Of a stretch of DNA of 64,000 nucleotides, positions 16,552-25,885 are shown one piece after another (within the stretch, counting starts at the first letter, position 1; each line of letters opens with the position of its first letter). The notes beneath the pieces were generated by a model. The model searched no databases. It saw only the letters and a program-made list of their open reading frames with translations, and was not told where the DNA came from. The translations under genes were made by a program, and so were the position numbers. The stretch comes from Undibacterium sp. Jales W-56 (GTDB taxonomy: Bacteria > Pseudomonadota > Gammaproteobacteria > Burkholderiales > Burkholderiaceae_D): contig NZ_JAJLQW010000006.1 of the NCBI RefSeq assembly GCF_025548535.1, positions 186,001-250,000 on the forward strand, read 5' to 3'.

Positions 16552-19395
16552 TCAGGCAATGCCGCCCTGTGCGGCTTGCGCGGCCAGGCAATCCCTGACA
16601 TAAGCCAGTTCCTGGTTGACCTCCTCCTCACGCTTTTGAAGTACTGCCAAGCGTTGCTCCTGGGACTGCTGGACCGCGACTGGCGCTTTATCCAATTGCG
16701 CGATCTTGGCCGCGCAGGCCGCAATTTTCTGAGCTAAATCCACGAGCAAGTTATTGCAGGAGAGTTGCTTCTTTTGCGTGAAGAGCTGGCATTCAAAAAG
16801 GCGAATCGCATCGTAAATCCTGACGACTTCCTTGCTCGTTTTAGAATGAACAAAATTCAGGCTTCCTTCGTCAAAAGCATGGTGCTCCTGGTTTTGGCCA
16901 CCCCAGTTCACCAAATCTTGTTTGATGAAGTCAAAGTGCTCGCGGTCATAGGCAATATGTGGCTCCACCAACGCGAAGGTTTTTTCAAGACTTAGCTGAA
17001 GGTAAATGCTTTTTTTCAGCGCAGATTTCTTGAACTGCGCAGTAACAGAAACCGCGTTGTCCAAGCAATACTCCAAGACCATTGACTCGAACCAGATGCG
17101 GCAATACATCAAGGCCTGTCGAATGTCATACACGCCCAGGGCGCGATGGACTTTTTCTTGGAACCCACCCGCATGGTCAACCATGACGATGCCTTGGTTC
17201 GTGTAACTGAGAACGCAGCTGCTGTGCTGGTCAGACTGCGGATGTCGATCGGCGATGATGCAGAATCGCTCCCAGAATAAGCGATCATGCGTCGTGACAA
17301 TCATCTGCGTCCGACGCAAGTACGGATCAGCAAAAAACAGGTCGATGATATTGGAGCGGTGGTCGCTGTCGATCGCATTGACGACATCGTCAAATACGAT
17401 CAGCGGAAATTTGTTCTTCTCTGCCATCGCCAACAGCAAGGAAAGCCCCAGTGCCCGCAAGTGTCCCTCACTCAGGACTGAGAAGGCGTCCAGTGAACTG
17501 CCATCAGCATTCAAAATCGTGATGCGATAGGTTTCACCCGTTTTCTCGAAACTTAGCACATCGATGCGTTCATGGTCATCGTCATGATGATTGATCGCCT
17601 TATAGTATTCGGCCGCCTTGCCTTCGATGCCGGCGATACGCGCTTTTTCCAGGGAAAACTTATACCCCAACAAATCGCGATAGAGATTTCCATACTCCAC
17701 CTGCAACTGGTCAATGAGCGCATTGAGCCGCGTATTGTCGGCATCGTTACCTTGCAGGCCGGCGCGCTGGCGCGTTAGCTCGGCGAGCTGTCTACCAATT
17801 TCTTTTAATGCGGCCAGTAGTGCCTTCTTTTCGTCGAAGAGCCCTCTGAGGACCTCGGCCGCTTGCTTGAGTTGTTCGGCTTCTTGCTCGAGGCGCTTCA
17901 CCTGGACATCCACCTGCGCTATCTCGTTTTGCTTCTTTTTGCAGACGTCGAAGTAAGCCACGACCCCTGCCTCATCATCAGCCAGCAGTTCGGTCAACGT
18001 GGTGAGAACCTGCGTCGCTGCCCCCGCCCTGTCTGTCGCGGAATGGAAATTCGTCAGGCTGGCTCGAAGGGACTCCAACGTCAGTGCACACGGTATGCCA
18101 AGGCGCGCATTGCTGTCGACCGCCGTGATGGTAGTGCCGATGGCCAAGGCCAACTGAGAAATGCGCTCCTCGACGCGCTGCTGTGATGTCTTGAGTTGGT
18201 CGAGCACGCCCAATGTTGCGAGCTCGCGCCGAGCCTTATAAAACGGATTTTCGACCACACGAGCCAATGGCGTCGAACAGGCCGGACAGTGTTCGCTTGC
18301 CCCCGCGTTCTCGATCGCCTGCAGGGCCTCATAGACGGCGCGATAATTGACGGCCATCACGTTCTTCAAGAAGGCTGCGTCGATCTTGGATTTTCGCGCA
18401 AGCAAGCGACACGCAATCCGCGCGCCACCGAGGATGTGCTTCATCGTCGCAGCAAACGGCACTTCCGCGACCTTCAGTCTTTCTGCCTTGCGGAGTTTGA
18501 ATTCCGCCAGGCTTGGCAAACGCGCGTGCCTGGCGCGCACGGCAAATTGTTGGTCAACCCGCAGGCCCAGGCGAGTACACACGTCCTCGTTGAGGACAGA
18601 AATCTTATGGTGGTGGCGGCGCCGATGTTCGTGGAGCTCCGCTCTGGTGGCCTCTAGGGTGCGCAGTGCCTCGCCTTGGCTTGGCCGCCGATGCGATGTG
18701 AGGTTGAAGTTCTCGGGCTTCACGAACCGTGAAATCACCTCCTGAAATTCTTCCAACCCAAACAAGGTAGCGATCACATCGCTCTCGGCGCTACCGGTGT
18801 CCTTTGAACCGAGCAAAGAAAATTCCTGCAGACGGTTTCGATCGATGAAGCAACTTGACCAGGTCAGGCTGGCAGGTACACGGTTGCGGTCCGTGCCCAT
18901 CAAGTTCAGCTCGACCTTGCCTGCGCCCCTCACGATGTATTGCTTGACCTTGGTCTTACGCCGGCCGGCCTCCTTGATGTGGCCGGTGGTGGCGTACTCC
19001 AACGCTTCGCATAAAGACGACTTGCCACCGCCGTTGGGTGCGTAAAAGATGTTCTTGATCTTACTAAACCGCAGCAGCGTCCCTTTGTCTTCGGGGCCAA
19101 ATGCGCCGGAGCCACGGAAATTTTTCACCTGCAGCGTGGCCAAAGGCCTGAGTCCAGAAGGGGTGACCCAGTCAAGCTCTTGCCGGGCATCCAGAATTTT
19201 TTTGAAGCGCTCGGCGATGCGCTGATAGTTGGTCGTTAACAGCTCGTTGTCGGCGGAGGTCAGGTGAAGTTTGATGTGATCAGAATACCGGCCTTTGTCC
19301 TGCCTCCCCTTGTACATACACCAAAGTAGTGCGAGATAGGCGTCCGACTTTCCGACCAAGTTCTCCTTGGCAAAGCTCAACAGGTACTGACTCAT
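16552..19395 (-). CDS. SMC/Rad50-like ATPase with Cys-x-x-Cys hook, probable defence protein
   Basis: Encodes 947 aa. The ATG at 19395 follows AGGGAG; an in-frame GTG two codons upstream lies within that site. Residues 1-85 are a small helical N-terminal domain, followed by TLQVKNFRGSGAFG and Walker A APNGGGKSSL (about 119-128). Long coiled-coil arms flank a CPAC motif (about 370-373), which looks like a Rad50-type zinc hook. The second ATPase half has signature LSEGH (about 641), Walker B LIVFDD (about 665-670) and an H-loop TTHD. The last 230 residues are a separate domain with no recognised family (NWGGQNQEHHAFDEG, then FVHSKTSKEV). A role in sensing or processing foreign DNA is inferred from the fold and island context. 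No partner nuclease gene is adjacent on the same strand. Confidence 0.7.
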   Translation of the reverse strand: MSQYLLSFAKENLVGKSDAYLALLWCMYKGRQDKGRYSDHIKLHLTSADNELLTTNYQRIAERFKKILDARQELDWVTPSGLRPLATLQVKNFRGSGAFGPEDKGTLLRFSKIKNIFYAPNGGGKSSLCEALEYATTGHIKEAGRRKTKVKQYIVRGAGKVELNLMGTDRNRVPASLTWSSCFIDRNRLQEFSLLGSKDTGSAESDVIATLFGLEEFQEVISRFVKPENFNLTSHRRPSQGEALRTLEATRAELHEHRRRHHHKISVLNEDVCTRLGLRVDQQFAVRARHARLPSLAEFKLRKAERLKVAEVPFAATMKHILGGARIACRLLARKSKIDAAFLKNVMAVNYRAVYEALQAIENAGASEHCPACSTPLARVVENPFYKARRELATLGVLDQLKTSQQRVEERISQLALAIGTTITAVDSNARLGIPCALTLESLRASLTNFHSATDRAGAATQVLTTLTELLADDEAGVVAYFDVCKKKQNEIAQVDVQVKRLEQEAEQLKQAAEVLRGLFDEKKALLAALKEIGRQLAELTRQRAGLQGNDADNTRLNALIDQLQVEYGNLYRDLLGYKFSLEKARIAGIEGKAAEYYKAINHHDDDHERIDVLSFEKTGETYRITILNADGSSLDAFSVLSEGHLRALGLSLLLAMAEKNKFPLIVFDDVVNAIDSDHRSNIIDLFFADPYLRRTQMIVTTHDRLFWERFCIIADRHPQSDQHSSCVLSYTNQGIVMVDHAGGFQEKVHRALGVYDIRQALMYCRIWFESMVLEYCLDNAVSVTAQFKKSALKKSIYLQLSLEKTFALVEPHIAYDREHFDFIKQDLVNWGGQNQEHHAFDEGSLNFVHSKTSKEVVRIYDAIRLFECQLFTQKKQLSCNNLLVDLAQKIAACAAKIAQLDKAPVAVQQSQEQRLAVLQKREEEVNQELAYVRDCLAAQAAQGGIA

Positions 19396-19614
19396 CTGCA
19401 CTCCCTATCGTGGCCGGGGCGAAATGCACGCGGGCCGAGGTGATTGCATTATAGCAATGTCGCTTGCTTATCTCCCCAAAGATTTCTTCAGGCGCCAATG
19501 CGCGCGTTTCGAGAGAAGTCCCGCTGCCTGCGAGCAAGGTTGGCTGCTGGCTAAATGGCGTTGTGGGACAACGATCACCCGCAGCACGCATTCAGGTCCA
19601 GAACCCGGTTATCC

Positions 19615-20808
19615 TTACAACTGACCTGATGTTGCGATAGCATCAATGTAATCCGACCAATCCTGCATCATGCGTGTGCGCTCTTTCAACCACTTCGCAC
19701 GATCGTAGGCTTGGTCCACCTTGTCTTTCTTGACATGCGCGAGTTGCAGATCGACGATCTTCTCGTCATAGCCGAGTTGCTGGGTTATTGCAGACATGGC
19801 CAGGGATCGGAATCCATGGCCAGTCATCCTCCCCTTGTAACCCATGCGCCCGAGCGCGCGGAGGATCGTGTTGTTATCCATGTGCTGCCGTCCTTTCGAG
19901 CGGTGCGGGAAGATGAATGGCCGGCCGCCGGTAATCGGTGCCATCAAGCGGAACAACGCCACTACCTGGCGCGACAAGGGCACGATGTGATCGCGTCTCA
20001 TCTTCATGCGTGCCGCCGGAATGATCCATACCGCCTTGTCCAGGTCGATTTCGCTCCATGGTGCGCCAACAATTTCCTCCGTTCGGACAAATGTGTGCAT
20101 CGCCAGTCGCGTCGCCACGCGAGTCTTGATTTCCATTTCAGGCTCGGCCACCGCCAAGTCGGCCAGAAACTGGGGAAACTCTTCGACTTCAATAGCCGCA
20201 AAGTGTCCGGCCGTATGTCCCTTGAGTGCTTCCTTGACAGGCGCCGCGGGGTTGTCCATGCGCAGACCAGAGGCGACTGCATAGTTGAATATTCTGACAA
20301 CCAGTCGCTGAACACGCTTGGTCATGTCCAACGATCCGCGCGCCTCGATCCGGCGCAACGATGCCAGCACCATCGGAGGATTGATCGATGCAACGGGCAG
20401 CCCGCCCAGATCCGGAAAAATGTTCATCGCAACCCGGTGCAATGCATCGTCGCCGGTCTTGGATGCGCTCGGATATTTCGTCGCTCGCCACTCGATCGCA
20501 ATCTGCTCAAACGTCCTGCCATTGGCCGATGCCGCCAGCAACTTACCAATGCGTCGTTCGACAGTCGGATCCTTGCCCGCTTCAAGCTGCGCTTTGGCTT
20601 TGCGCCACACTTCTCTGGCATCCTGCAGGCTCACGCCAGGATAGGCCCCGATGGAAAAGGTCTTGGGTTTCCCGTCAAAGCGATAGGCGCCGCGCCACAG
20701 TTTGGACCCCTTTGGGGAAATATGGAGCTGCAAGCCAACGCCGTCGGAAAGCTTGATGAGCTTTTCCCCCGGCCTGGCCTGGCGGCATTTGATGTCGGTC
20801 AGCGGCAT
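19615..20808 (-). CDS. int: P4-type tyrosine recombinase (island integrase)
   Basis: Encodes 397 aa. The N-terminal arm-binding DUF4102 domain (MPLTDIKCRQARPGEKLIKL; GLQLHISPKGSKLWRGAYR) is followed by a core-binding domain (about 100-195) and a catalytic domain with Arg242 (TFVRTEE), a lysine near 269, His331-x-x-Arg334 (GHGFRS), His358 (LAH) and Tyr368 (QAYDRA). All five expected catalytic positions are visible. The gene starts 194 bp from the 3' end of tRNA-Ser and reads away from it, the usual layout for P4-like integrases using a tRNA gene as attB. It probably integrated the defence island to its left. Confidence 0.93.
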   Translation of the reverse strand: MPLTDIKCRQARPGEKLIKLSDGVGLQLHISPKGSKLWRGAYRFDGKPKTFSIGAYPGVSLQDAREVWRKAKAQLEAGKDPTVERRIGKLLAASANGRTFEQIAIEWRATKYPSASKTGDDALHRVAMNIFPDLGGLPVASINPPMVLASLRRIEARGSLDMTKRVQRLVVRIFNYAVASGLRMDNPAAPVKEALKGHTAGHFAAIEVEEFPQFLADLAVAEPEMEIKTRVATRLAMHTFVRTEEIVGAPWSEIDLDKAVWIIPAARMKMRRDHIVPLSRQVVALFRLMAPITGGRPFIFPHRSKGRQHMDNNTILRALGRMGYKGRMTGHGFRSLAMSAITQQLGYDEKIVDLQLAHVKKDKVDQAYDRAKWLKERTRMMQDWSDYIDAIATSGQL

Positions 20809-21001
20809 GTTGGTATGTGTTCGCGCCGCCCCGGTCTGTTGGTATACGGCGAAGTAGGCACAAATTCAGTACCAACATTTATACCAACAATTTCGTGGGA
20901 TGGCAACGGACCACAAGCAACAGTGTGGGCCCGAATATCAGAGGGAGGATCTGTGATTCAGACCAAAATGGGACGTTATGAAATGGCAAGAAACGATCCA
21001 T

Positions 21002-21091
21002 TGGCGGAAGCGGTGAGATTCGAACTCACGAAGGGCTCACACCCTCGCCAGTTTTCAAGACTGGTGCCTTCAACCACTCGGCCACACTTCC
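21002..21091 (-). tRNA. tRNA-Ser(UGA), island attachment site
   Basis: The minus strand folds as a 90-nt class II tRNA: acceptor GGAAGTG pairs with CGCTTCC (one G-T pair). The D-arm is GGCCGAGTGGTTGAAGGC, the anticodon loop CTTGAAA (anticodon TGA) and the long variable arm GCGAGGGTGTGAGCCCTTCGT. The T-loop is TTCGAAT, and G plus an encoded CCA form the 3' end at 21002. The gene is intact, and its 3' end faces the integrase, so integration restored it. A second copy of its 3' end was not found to the left, so the other junction is probably outside the window. Confidence 0.96.
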
Positions 21092-21199
21092 GTACTTACT
21101 ATCAATTTTCAGGCTAGCGCGCTTACGAACGGCACTAACCTTCCAAGCCCGTTATTATAGCAATACTCTCCAGGTTTGCGGCATTTATTTTAAATCCCC

Positions 21200-23215
21200 T
21201 CAAACAGAAAAATGAAAATCCCTGGCAAACATCTCGGTGATCTGATCCGAACTCACGGGCCGGGAAAATAAATAACCCTGTATTTCATCACAGCCTGCGT
21301 CTTTTAAAAACGCAAACTGCTCCCAATTTTCCACCCCTTCCGCGATGACCTTATGACGTAATTTCTTCGCCATGCTGATAATCGCTCCGGCGATCGAGCA
21401 ATCGTCGGTATCGCTGGGTACGCCCTGGATAAACGAGCGGTCGATTTTGAGTGTTTTGATAGGGAAGCGTTTCAGGTAGGACAAACTGGAGTAACCGGTA
21501 CCGAAATCATCCAGAGACAAGGTCACGCCCAGAGCGGCGATTTCATCCATGATCGTGATGACGCTTTCTGCACTGTGCATCAGCATGCTCTCGGTAATTT
21601 CTAACTCTATCCATGCCGGAGATATTTGATATTGCGCCAGCGCCTCGTAAACTCTGCTTGGCAGGGTCGAAGTGAATTCTTTGGCGGATACATTAACGGC
21701 GATCCTGAACGGCGCAATTCCCATCTCTTGCCATTGCCTGGCCTGCTCGCACGCCGTCTCAAGAACCCAGGCATCGATCTGCAGGATCAACCCCGTCTCT
21801 TCCGCAACAGGAATAAATTCTGCCGGCGAAATCATGCCCTTTTTAGGATGATTCCAGCGCAATAATGCTTCCACACCGATCATCTGACCCGTGACTATAT
21901 TCACTTTAGGCTGATATAGCAGGGAGAACTCGGCATGCTGCAAGGCGCGCCGCAAACCCGACTCCAGATACAAACGACCAGCGATGGTGCGGTTCATCTC
22001 ATTATCGTAAAACGCATAACTGCCGCTGGCACGTTCGACATTGCGCTTGGCCTTGAACATCGCGATATCCGATTTTTGCAAAAGCTGATCCGCCTCCATG
22101 CCATCTTGCGGATAGATGCTGATACCGATACTCGCGCCTATGCGCAATTCATGTCCCTCAACCCAGAACGCTTGATCCAGGGTCGTCAATAATTTCTGCG
22201 CAACCAGTCCGGCATGAATATCCTGGGGAATATCGAGCAAGCCAATGGCGAACTCATCACTGCCCAAACGCGCAATCACATCGTTTTCACGCAACGCCAG
22301 ACGAAAACGCTCAGCCACCTGCTTAAGCAAGAGATCGCCAATCGCGTGACCCAGCGTATCGTTAATCGGTTTAAAGCGATTCAAGTCAATAAATAACAGC
22401 GATCCTATCGAATTATTCCGCTGCGATTGCAGCAGCGCTTTATCGACTAATTTTTTAAATAAAGTACGGTTAGGCAGGTCCGTCAGCAGATCGTAATAAG
22501 CGAGATGATTGATCTGTTCTTCGGCACGCTTGCGTTCGGTAATATCGCTGAGGTAACCGATCATACCTATCGGCTGCGCATGGGAGTCGCATAAAGGCGA
22601 CAGACTCAGGCTCGCCCAAAATACTTCACCCGATTTTTTGCGGCGGCGCACTTCCATCTCACGTCCGCCGTTTTCCAAAAACGAGTCAAATAGGCGCAAA
22701 CCGTCGGCCTCTTCCTCATCGTAAAGAAACAGAATATTTCGGCCAATCGCCTCGTTTGCGCTATAACCAAAAAGATTTTCCGCTCCACGATTCCAGCTGA
22801 TGATGAAGCCCGCCAAATCCATAGTAATTACGGATTCATGGATCTGATCGAGAATTTGCGATTGCTGCAACTGCGCCTCGGCTGATGCTTTGAAGCGCTG
22901 ATCCAACTGCGTCCTGGCTGCTAATAGTTTGCCCGTAAGTTGCGCCAGCATCCTCAGTTTCGCCAGATCCGTTTCCGAATACATGCCTTGCTTACCGGAC
23001 AGGACATAAAAAGCTTCAGCCGATACATGGCACCGCTCATGCTCCGCGCTGACCGCAGCCGTAAGCTGCGGGACAAACCTGACATCAGGAGAATTGACTA
23101 CCGTCTGGGCGATACGAGTCAACTCCTGGTCGAGGCGACTGCCCTGCATGCACAAGACCGCCTCGCCGAGCGATGCACCCAGATTGAATTCTGTCAGCGC
23201 CTTGGTCTGGTTCAT
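21200..23215 (-). CDS. PAS-GGDEF-EAL cyclic-di-GMP phosphodiesterase/cyclase
   Basis: Encodes 671 aa: an N-terminal region (1-110) of unclear fold, a PAS domain (about 115-240, ending in the DITERKRAEEQI linker), a GGDEF domain with ARLGSDEF, and an EAL domain with GVEALLRW and DDFGTGYSS. The signature is GSDEF rather than GGDEF, so cyclase activity may be lost or altered. The residues RxxD five positions before it keep the inhibitory I-site pattern. The EAL motifs appear intact, so c-di-GMP hydrolysis is the likely activity. No membrane segment is seen. It starts directly after the HDOD gene stop (23216), so the two are co-transcribed. Confidence 0.88.
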   Translation of the reverse strand: MNQTKALTEFNLGASLGEAVLCMQGSRLDQELTRIAQTVVNSPDVRFVPQLTAAVSAEHERCHVSAEAFYVLSGKQGMYSETDLAKLRMLAQLTGKLLAARTQLDQRFKASAEAQLQQSQILDQIHESVITMDLAGFIISWNRGAENLFGYSANEAIGRNILFLYDEEEADGLRLFDSFLENGGREMEVRRRKKSGEVFWASLSLSPLCDSHAQPIGMIGYLSDITERKRAEEQINHLAYYDLLTDLPNRTLFKKLVDKALLQSQRNNSIGSLLFIDLNRFKPINDTLGHAIGDLLLKQVAERFRLALRENDVIARLGSDEFAIGLLDIPQDIHAGLVAQKLLTTLDQAFWVEGHELRIGASIGISIYPQDGMEADQLLQKSDIAMFKAKRNVERASGSYAFYDNEMNRTIAGRLYLESGLRRALQHAEFSLLYQPKVNIVTGQMIGVEALLRWNHPKKGMISPAEFIPVAEETGLILQIDAWVLETACEQARQWQEMGIAPFRIAVNVSAKEFTSTLPSRVYEALAQYQISPAWIELEITESMLMHSAESVITIMDEIAALGVTLSLDDFGTGYSSLSYLKRFPIKTLKIDRSFIQGVPSDTDDCSIAGAIISMAKKLRHKVIAEGVENWEQFAFLKDAGCDEIQGYLFSRPVSSDQITEMFARDFHFSV

Positions 23216-24427
23216 CTATATGTCCTGACAAACCTGATTGACCCACACATAAGCCTTGATCAAGGCCTCGTAATATGCAACCTCATCTATGCCAATTGCA
23301 TTCAGGCGATCACTGTTAATCATCCCATCACCGTAATGATCGCGGTCAGCACAAGAAACCAGCGCCAATTGCCGCCCAAGCTGCCCCTCATGGCGCAATA
23401 AAGCCGCCAGCACCTCATCATGCAAACTCAAAGGCTGCAATATTTCGCTGAGCGGACTGCCAAACAAGGTATCCAGCAAAGAGAACATGCCGACCATGAA
23501 GGCACAATCCTGCGCATCCCGATTACCGCCGTTTTTTTGGCAGAAGGCCTCCATCAGGCTGGCACGGAATGCGGCTCTTAACATGAGAGGATTCAACGCA
23601 CCGCCGCTGTCTTGCGGGCGGGTGTACAAAAGCAGTTGCAACCAGCGCTGTAGTTGTCGACGCCCGAGCAAATTAATCGCTTGCCCGAAGCTCGTTACTT
23701 TGACTGTTTGTGCAAACGCGGCTGAACTGACCAGTTTAAACAGCATGAAGGATAAATTGCCGTCCTGTTTGAACAACTCCTCCAGCTCACGCGACTCCGC
23801 ATCGCGCGACACCAGTCCCAATAATTTCAGCAAGCGCGCTCTGGCGCCGGCATCACTAGATTTACCATTGGGCGTCGGATTGAATGCATAATCGCCAGAA
23901 AACAAGTTGAAACCTGCGTCAAGCGCTTCGTGCAACTGCACTGGTGTCGCAATCTTTTTTGCGAGGTGCAGGCCGTTTGGCAAACTCGATAAGCATGGCT
24001 TGACATCAACAGGAACGCCATTACGGCAATCGACTGCTACCGCCCTGGCGCCTTCCCAGACCGGCGCAGACTTTGAGGTGAAATCGTCCACGACCAGAGG
24101 TATGCCTTTGCTCGCCAGATGCTGGAGTTTGCTTTGGACTTCCTGATCTGCATACGCAATATCAGGAACCAACAGAGTTACCTGGGATGATTCGATACGC
24201 TCAGCAACATCCGCAGGCAAGGCGACTGGATTGTCGACAGAGATAAATAAGGAAAGGCCGGGCAACTTATCGAAAAACTCAAGTTGCTTCAATTGCTGTA
24301 ATAACTGCAGGGATTGTGCGACAGAGTCCGTCTCAAAATGCATGCTCAACGCGGCAAGCTGCTGCTTATGATTGACGATGGGAAGAAGTGCGGTAAGCGG
24401 TAATTTAAAACCATTCGCGTTTGTCAT
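23216..24427 (-). CDS. Degenerate EAL plus HDOD-domain signalling protein
   Basis: Encodes 403 aa. The first half (1-190) resembles an EAL barrel without catalytic motifs (for example PLVVDDFTSKSAPVWEGARAVAVDC and HLAKKI). The second half (200-403) is an HDOD domain (LLGLVSRDAESRELEELFKQDGNL...FKLVSSAAF...SFGQAINLLGRRQLQRWL). This YuxH/CdgJ-type arrangement controls motility or c-di-GMP responses in other proteobacteria without enzymatic activity. It is the first gene of a two-gene unit with the PAS-GGDEF-EAL gene. The 147-bp AT-rich region upstream presumably holds the promoter. Confidence 0.82.
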   Translation of the reverse strand: MTNANGFKLPLTALLPIVNHKQQLAALSMHFETDSVAQSLQLLQQLKQLEFFDKLPGLSLFISVDNPVALPADVAERIESSQVTLLVPDIAYADQEVQSKLQHLASKGIPLVVDDFTSKSAPVWEGARAVAVDCRNGVPVDVKPCLSSLPNGLHLAKKIATPVQLHEALDAGFNLFSGDYAFNPTPNGKSSDAGARARLLKLLGLVSRDAESRELEELFKQDGNLSFMLFKLVSSAAFAQTVKVTSFGQAINLLGRRQLQRWLQLLLYTRPQDSGGALNPLMLRAAFRASLMEAFCQKNGGNRDAQDCAFMVGMFSLLDTLFGSPLSEILQPLSLHDEVLAALLRHEGQLGRQLALVSCADRDHYGDGMINSDRLNAIGIDEVAYYEALIKAYVWVNQVCQDI

Positions 24428-24574
24428 GGGCGGGTTTTTACTCTTCGAGTTATTTTAAGTCATCACGAAATACTAAGTTGAAACTTGTAAAGTTGCAACA
24501 TCAATTAAAGTTTTACTTTAAGTATTGTGTTAAGTGACTTAAAAAATATATCGCCGCCCCTGACCATCTTCTGT

Positions 24575-25834
24575 TTACAAATTTTCCTTTAAAAACAAAC
24601 TTTGCAGGTCGTTCAAAAACCGTCGCCCTAATTCGGTCGGACGAATTGTCTGATGATCTCTGGCAAGCAAGCCCTTTTGCTCTGCTATTGCCAGTTCTTT
24701 TTCCAACTCATTGAGCAACATACCAGTGCGTTCATGAAATAAATTGACGGCAAAACCCTGATTCAAACGCAGTGCATTCAGCATGAATTCAAAACCCATT
24801 TCATGTCGCTGAATTTCCACAGTCTCTTGGACTGCCGCGCCGCGCAAACTCTCTTCCATATAAGTTTTCGGCTGTTTGTAGCGCATTTGCCGCACCACTT
24901 TATGCGGGAACGTCAATTTAGAATGCGCTCCGGCACCGATTCCGAGATAGTCGCCAAAATTCCAATAATTCAAATTATGGCGCGACTCGCGACCCGGTTT
25001 AGCATAAGCGGACACTTCGTAATTACCATAGCCGGCAGCGAGCATATTGGACTGGATCAAATCCTGCATCTCCGCACTCAGGTCATCATCGGGAATCGCC
25101 GGCGGAAACTTGGCAAAGTAGGTATTCGGCTCCAGTGTCAGGTGATACAAGGACAAATGCGGTGGCGCGTAAGCGATCGCTGTCTCCACATCGATCCTGG
25201 CTTGCTCTAAAGTTTGCCCCGGCAATGCAAACATCAGATCAAGATTGAAATTTTCAAAATATTGCTGTGCGATGTCAATCGCGCGCTTGGCCTCGTCGCT
25301 GTTATGGATGCGCCCGAGTGCTTGCAGATGTTGCGAATTAAAACTCTGTATGCCTACCGACAAACGATTGATCCCGCTATCCCTGAATGAGCGGAATTTT
25401 TCAGTCTCGAAGGTACCGGGATTCGCTTCCAGCGTAATTTCAGCCGCGCCGTCAATCGGCAGCAAGGTCCGCACATCCGACATCAGGCGGTCCAGCCCGG
25501 CTGCCGACATCAGGCTAGGCGTGCCGCCGCCGATGAAGACGGTGTAAATCTTACGCCCCCAGATCAGGGGCAAAGCGGCTTCCAGATCGGCGCGTACCGC
25601 ATCCAGATACAAAGTCTCATCAAAGCTGGTTTTTACTTCGTGCGAATTGAAATCGCAATAAGGACATTTCTTGACGCACCAGGGAAAATGGATGTATAGC
25701 GACAGCGGTGGCAGGCTACTGAAGTTAAACTGCCCGGCACCCAAGAAATGACTGGCAACGTCTTGCGGCACGGCGGATAACTCCGCCTTTTTCTGCGATA
25801 CAGGTACCGAAGAAATCGGCTTGATTGGAATCAT
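24575..25834 (-). CDS. hemW: HemW-like radical SAM protein (heme chaperone)
   Basis: Encodes 419 aa. The radical SAM cluster motif CVKKCPYC lies at the start of the conserved domain (SLYIHFPWCVKKCPYCDFNSHEV). It is followed by FIGGGTPSLM, LEANPGTFE, RLSVGIQSF, and a HemN-type C-terminal domain (GFEFMLNALRLNQGF, GRRFLNDL). HemW proteins bind heme and are often misnamed coproporphyrinogen oxidase. About 40 residues precede the conserved core, and an internal start is possible. The gene lies just downstream of rdgB on the same strand, a common neighbour in Burkholderiales. Confidence 0.9.
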   Translation of the reverse strand: MIPIKPISSVPVSQKKAELSAVPQDVASHFLGAGQFNFSSLPPLSLYIHFPWCVKKCPYCDFNSHEVKTSFDETLYLDAVRADLEAALPLIWGRKIYTVFIGGGTPSLMSAAGLDRLMSDVRTLLPIDGAAEITLEANPGTFETEKFRSFRDSGINRLSVGIQSFNSQHLQALGRIHNSDEAKRAIDIAQQYFENFNLDLMFALPGQTLEQARIDVETAIAYAPPHLSLYHLTLEPNTYFAKFPPAIPDDDLSAEMQDLIQSNMLAAGYGNYEVSAYAKPGRESRHNLNYWNFGDYLGIGAGAHSKLTFPHKVVRQMRYKQPKTYMEESLRGAAVQETVEIQRHEMGFEFMLNALRLNQGFAVNLFHERTGMLLNELEKELAIAEQKGLLARDHQTIRPTELGRRFLNDLQSLFLKENL

Positions 25835-25885
25835 TTTAGTTTCTTAATTACTTTTCTAAGCTGAGTTTTGATTGCTCTCGATTGC

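Noticed and set aside
16255-16737. 160-aa plus-strand ORF
   Set aside because: Overlaps the 3' end of the ATPase gene on the other strand and has no protein-like conservation visible.
19711-21117. 468-aa plus-strand ORF
   Set aside because: Antisense to the integrase and continuing through tRNA-Ser; a shadow frame of GC-rich DNA.
24575-25834. Naming the radical SAM gene as oxygen-independent coproporphyrinogen oxidase (hemN)
   Set aside because: The length (about 420) and the rdgB/rph neighbourhood fit HemW, which lacks that activity, rather than the longer HemN.
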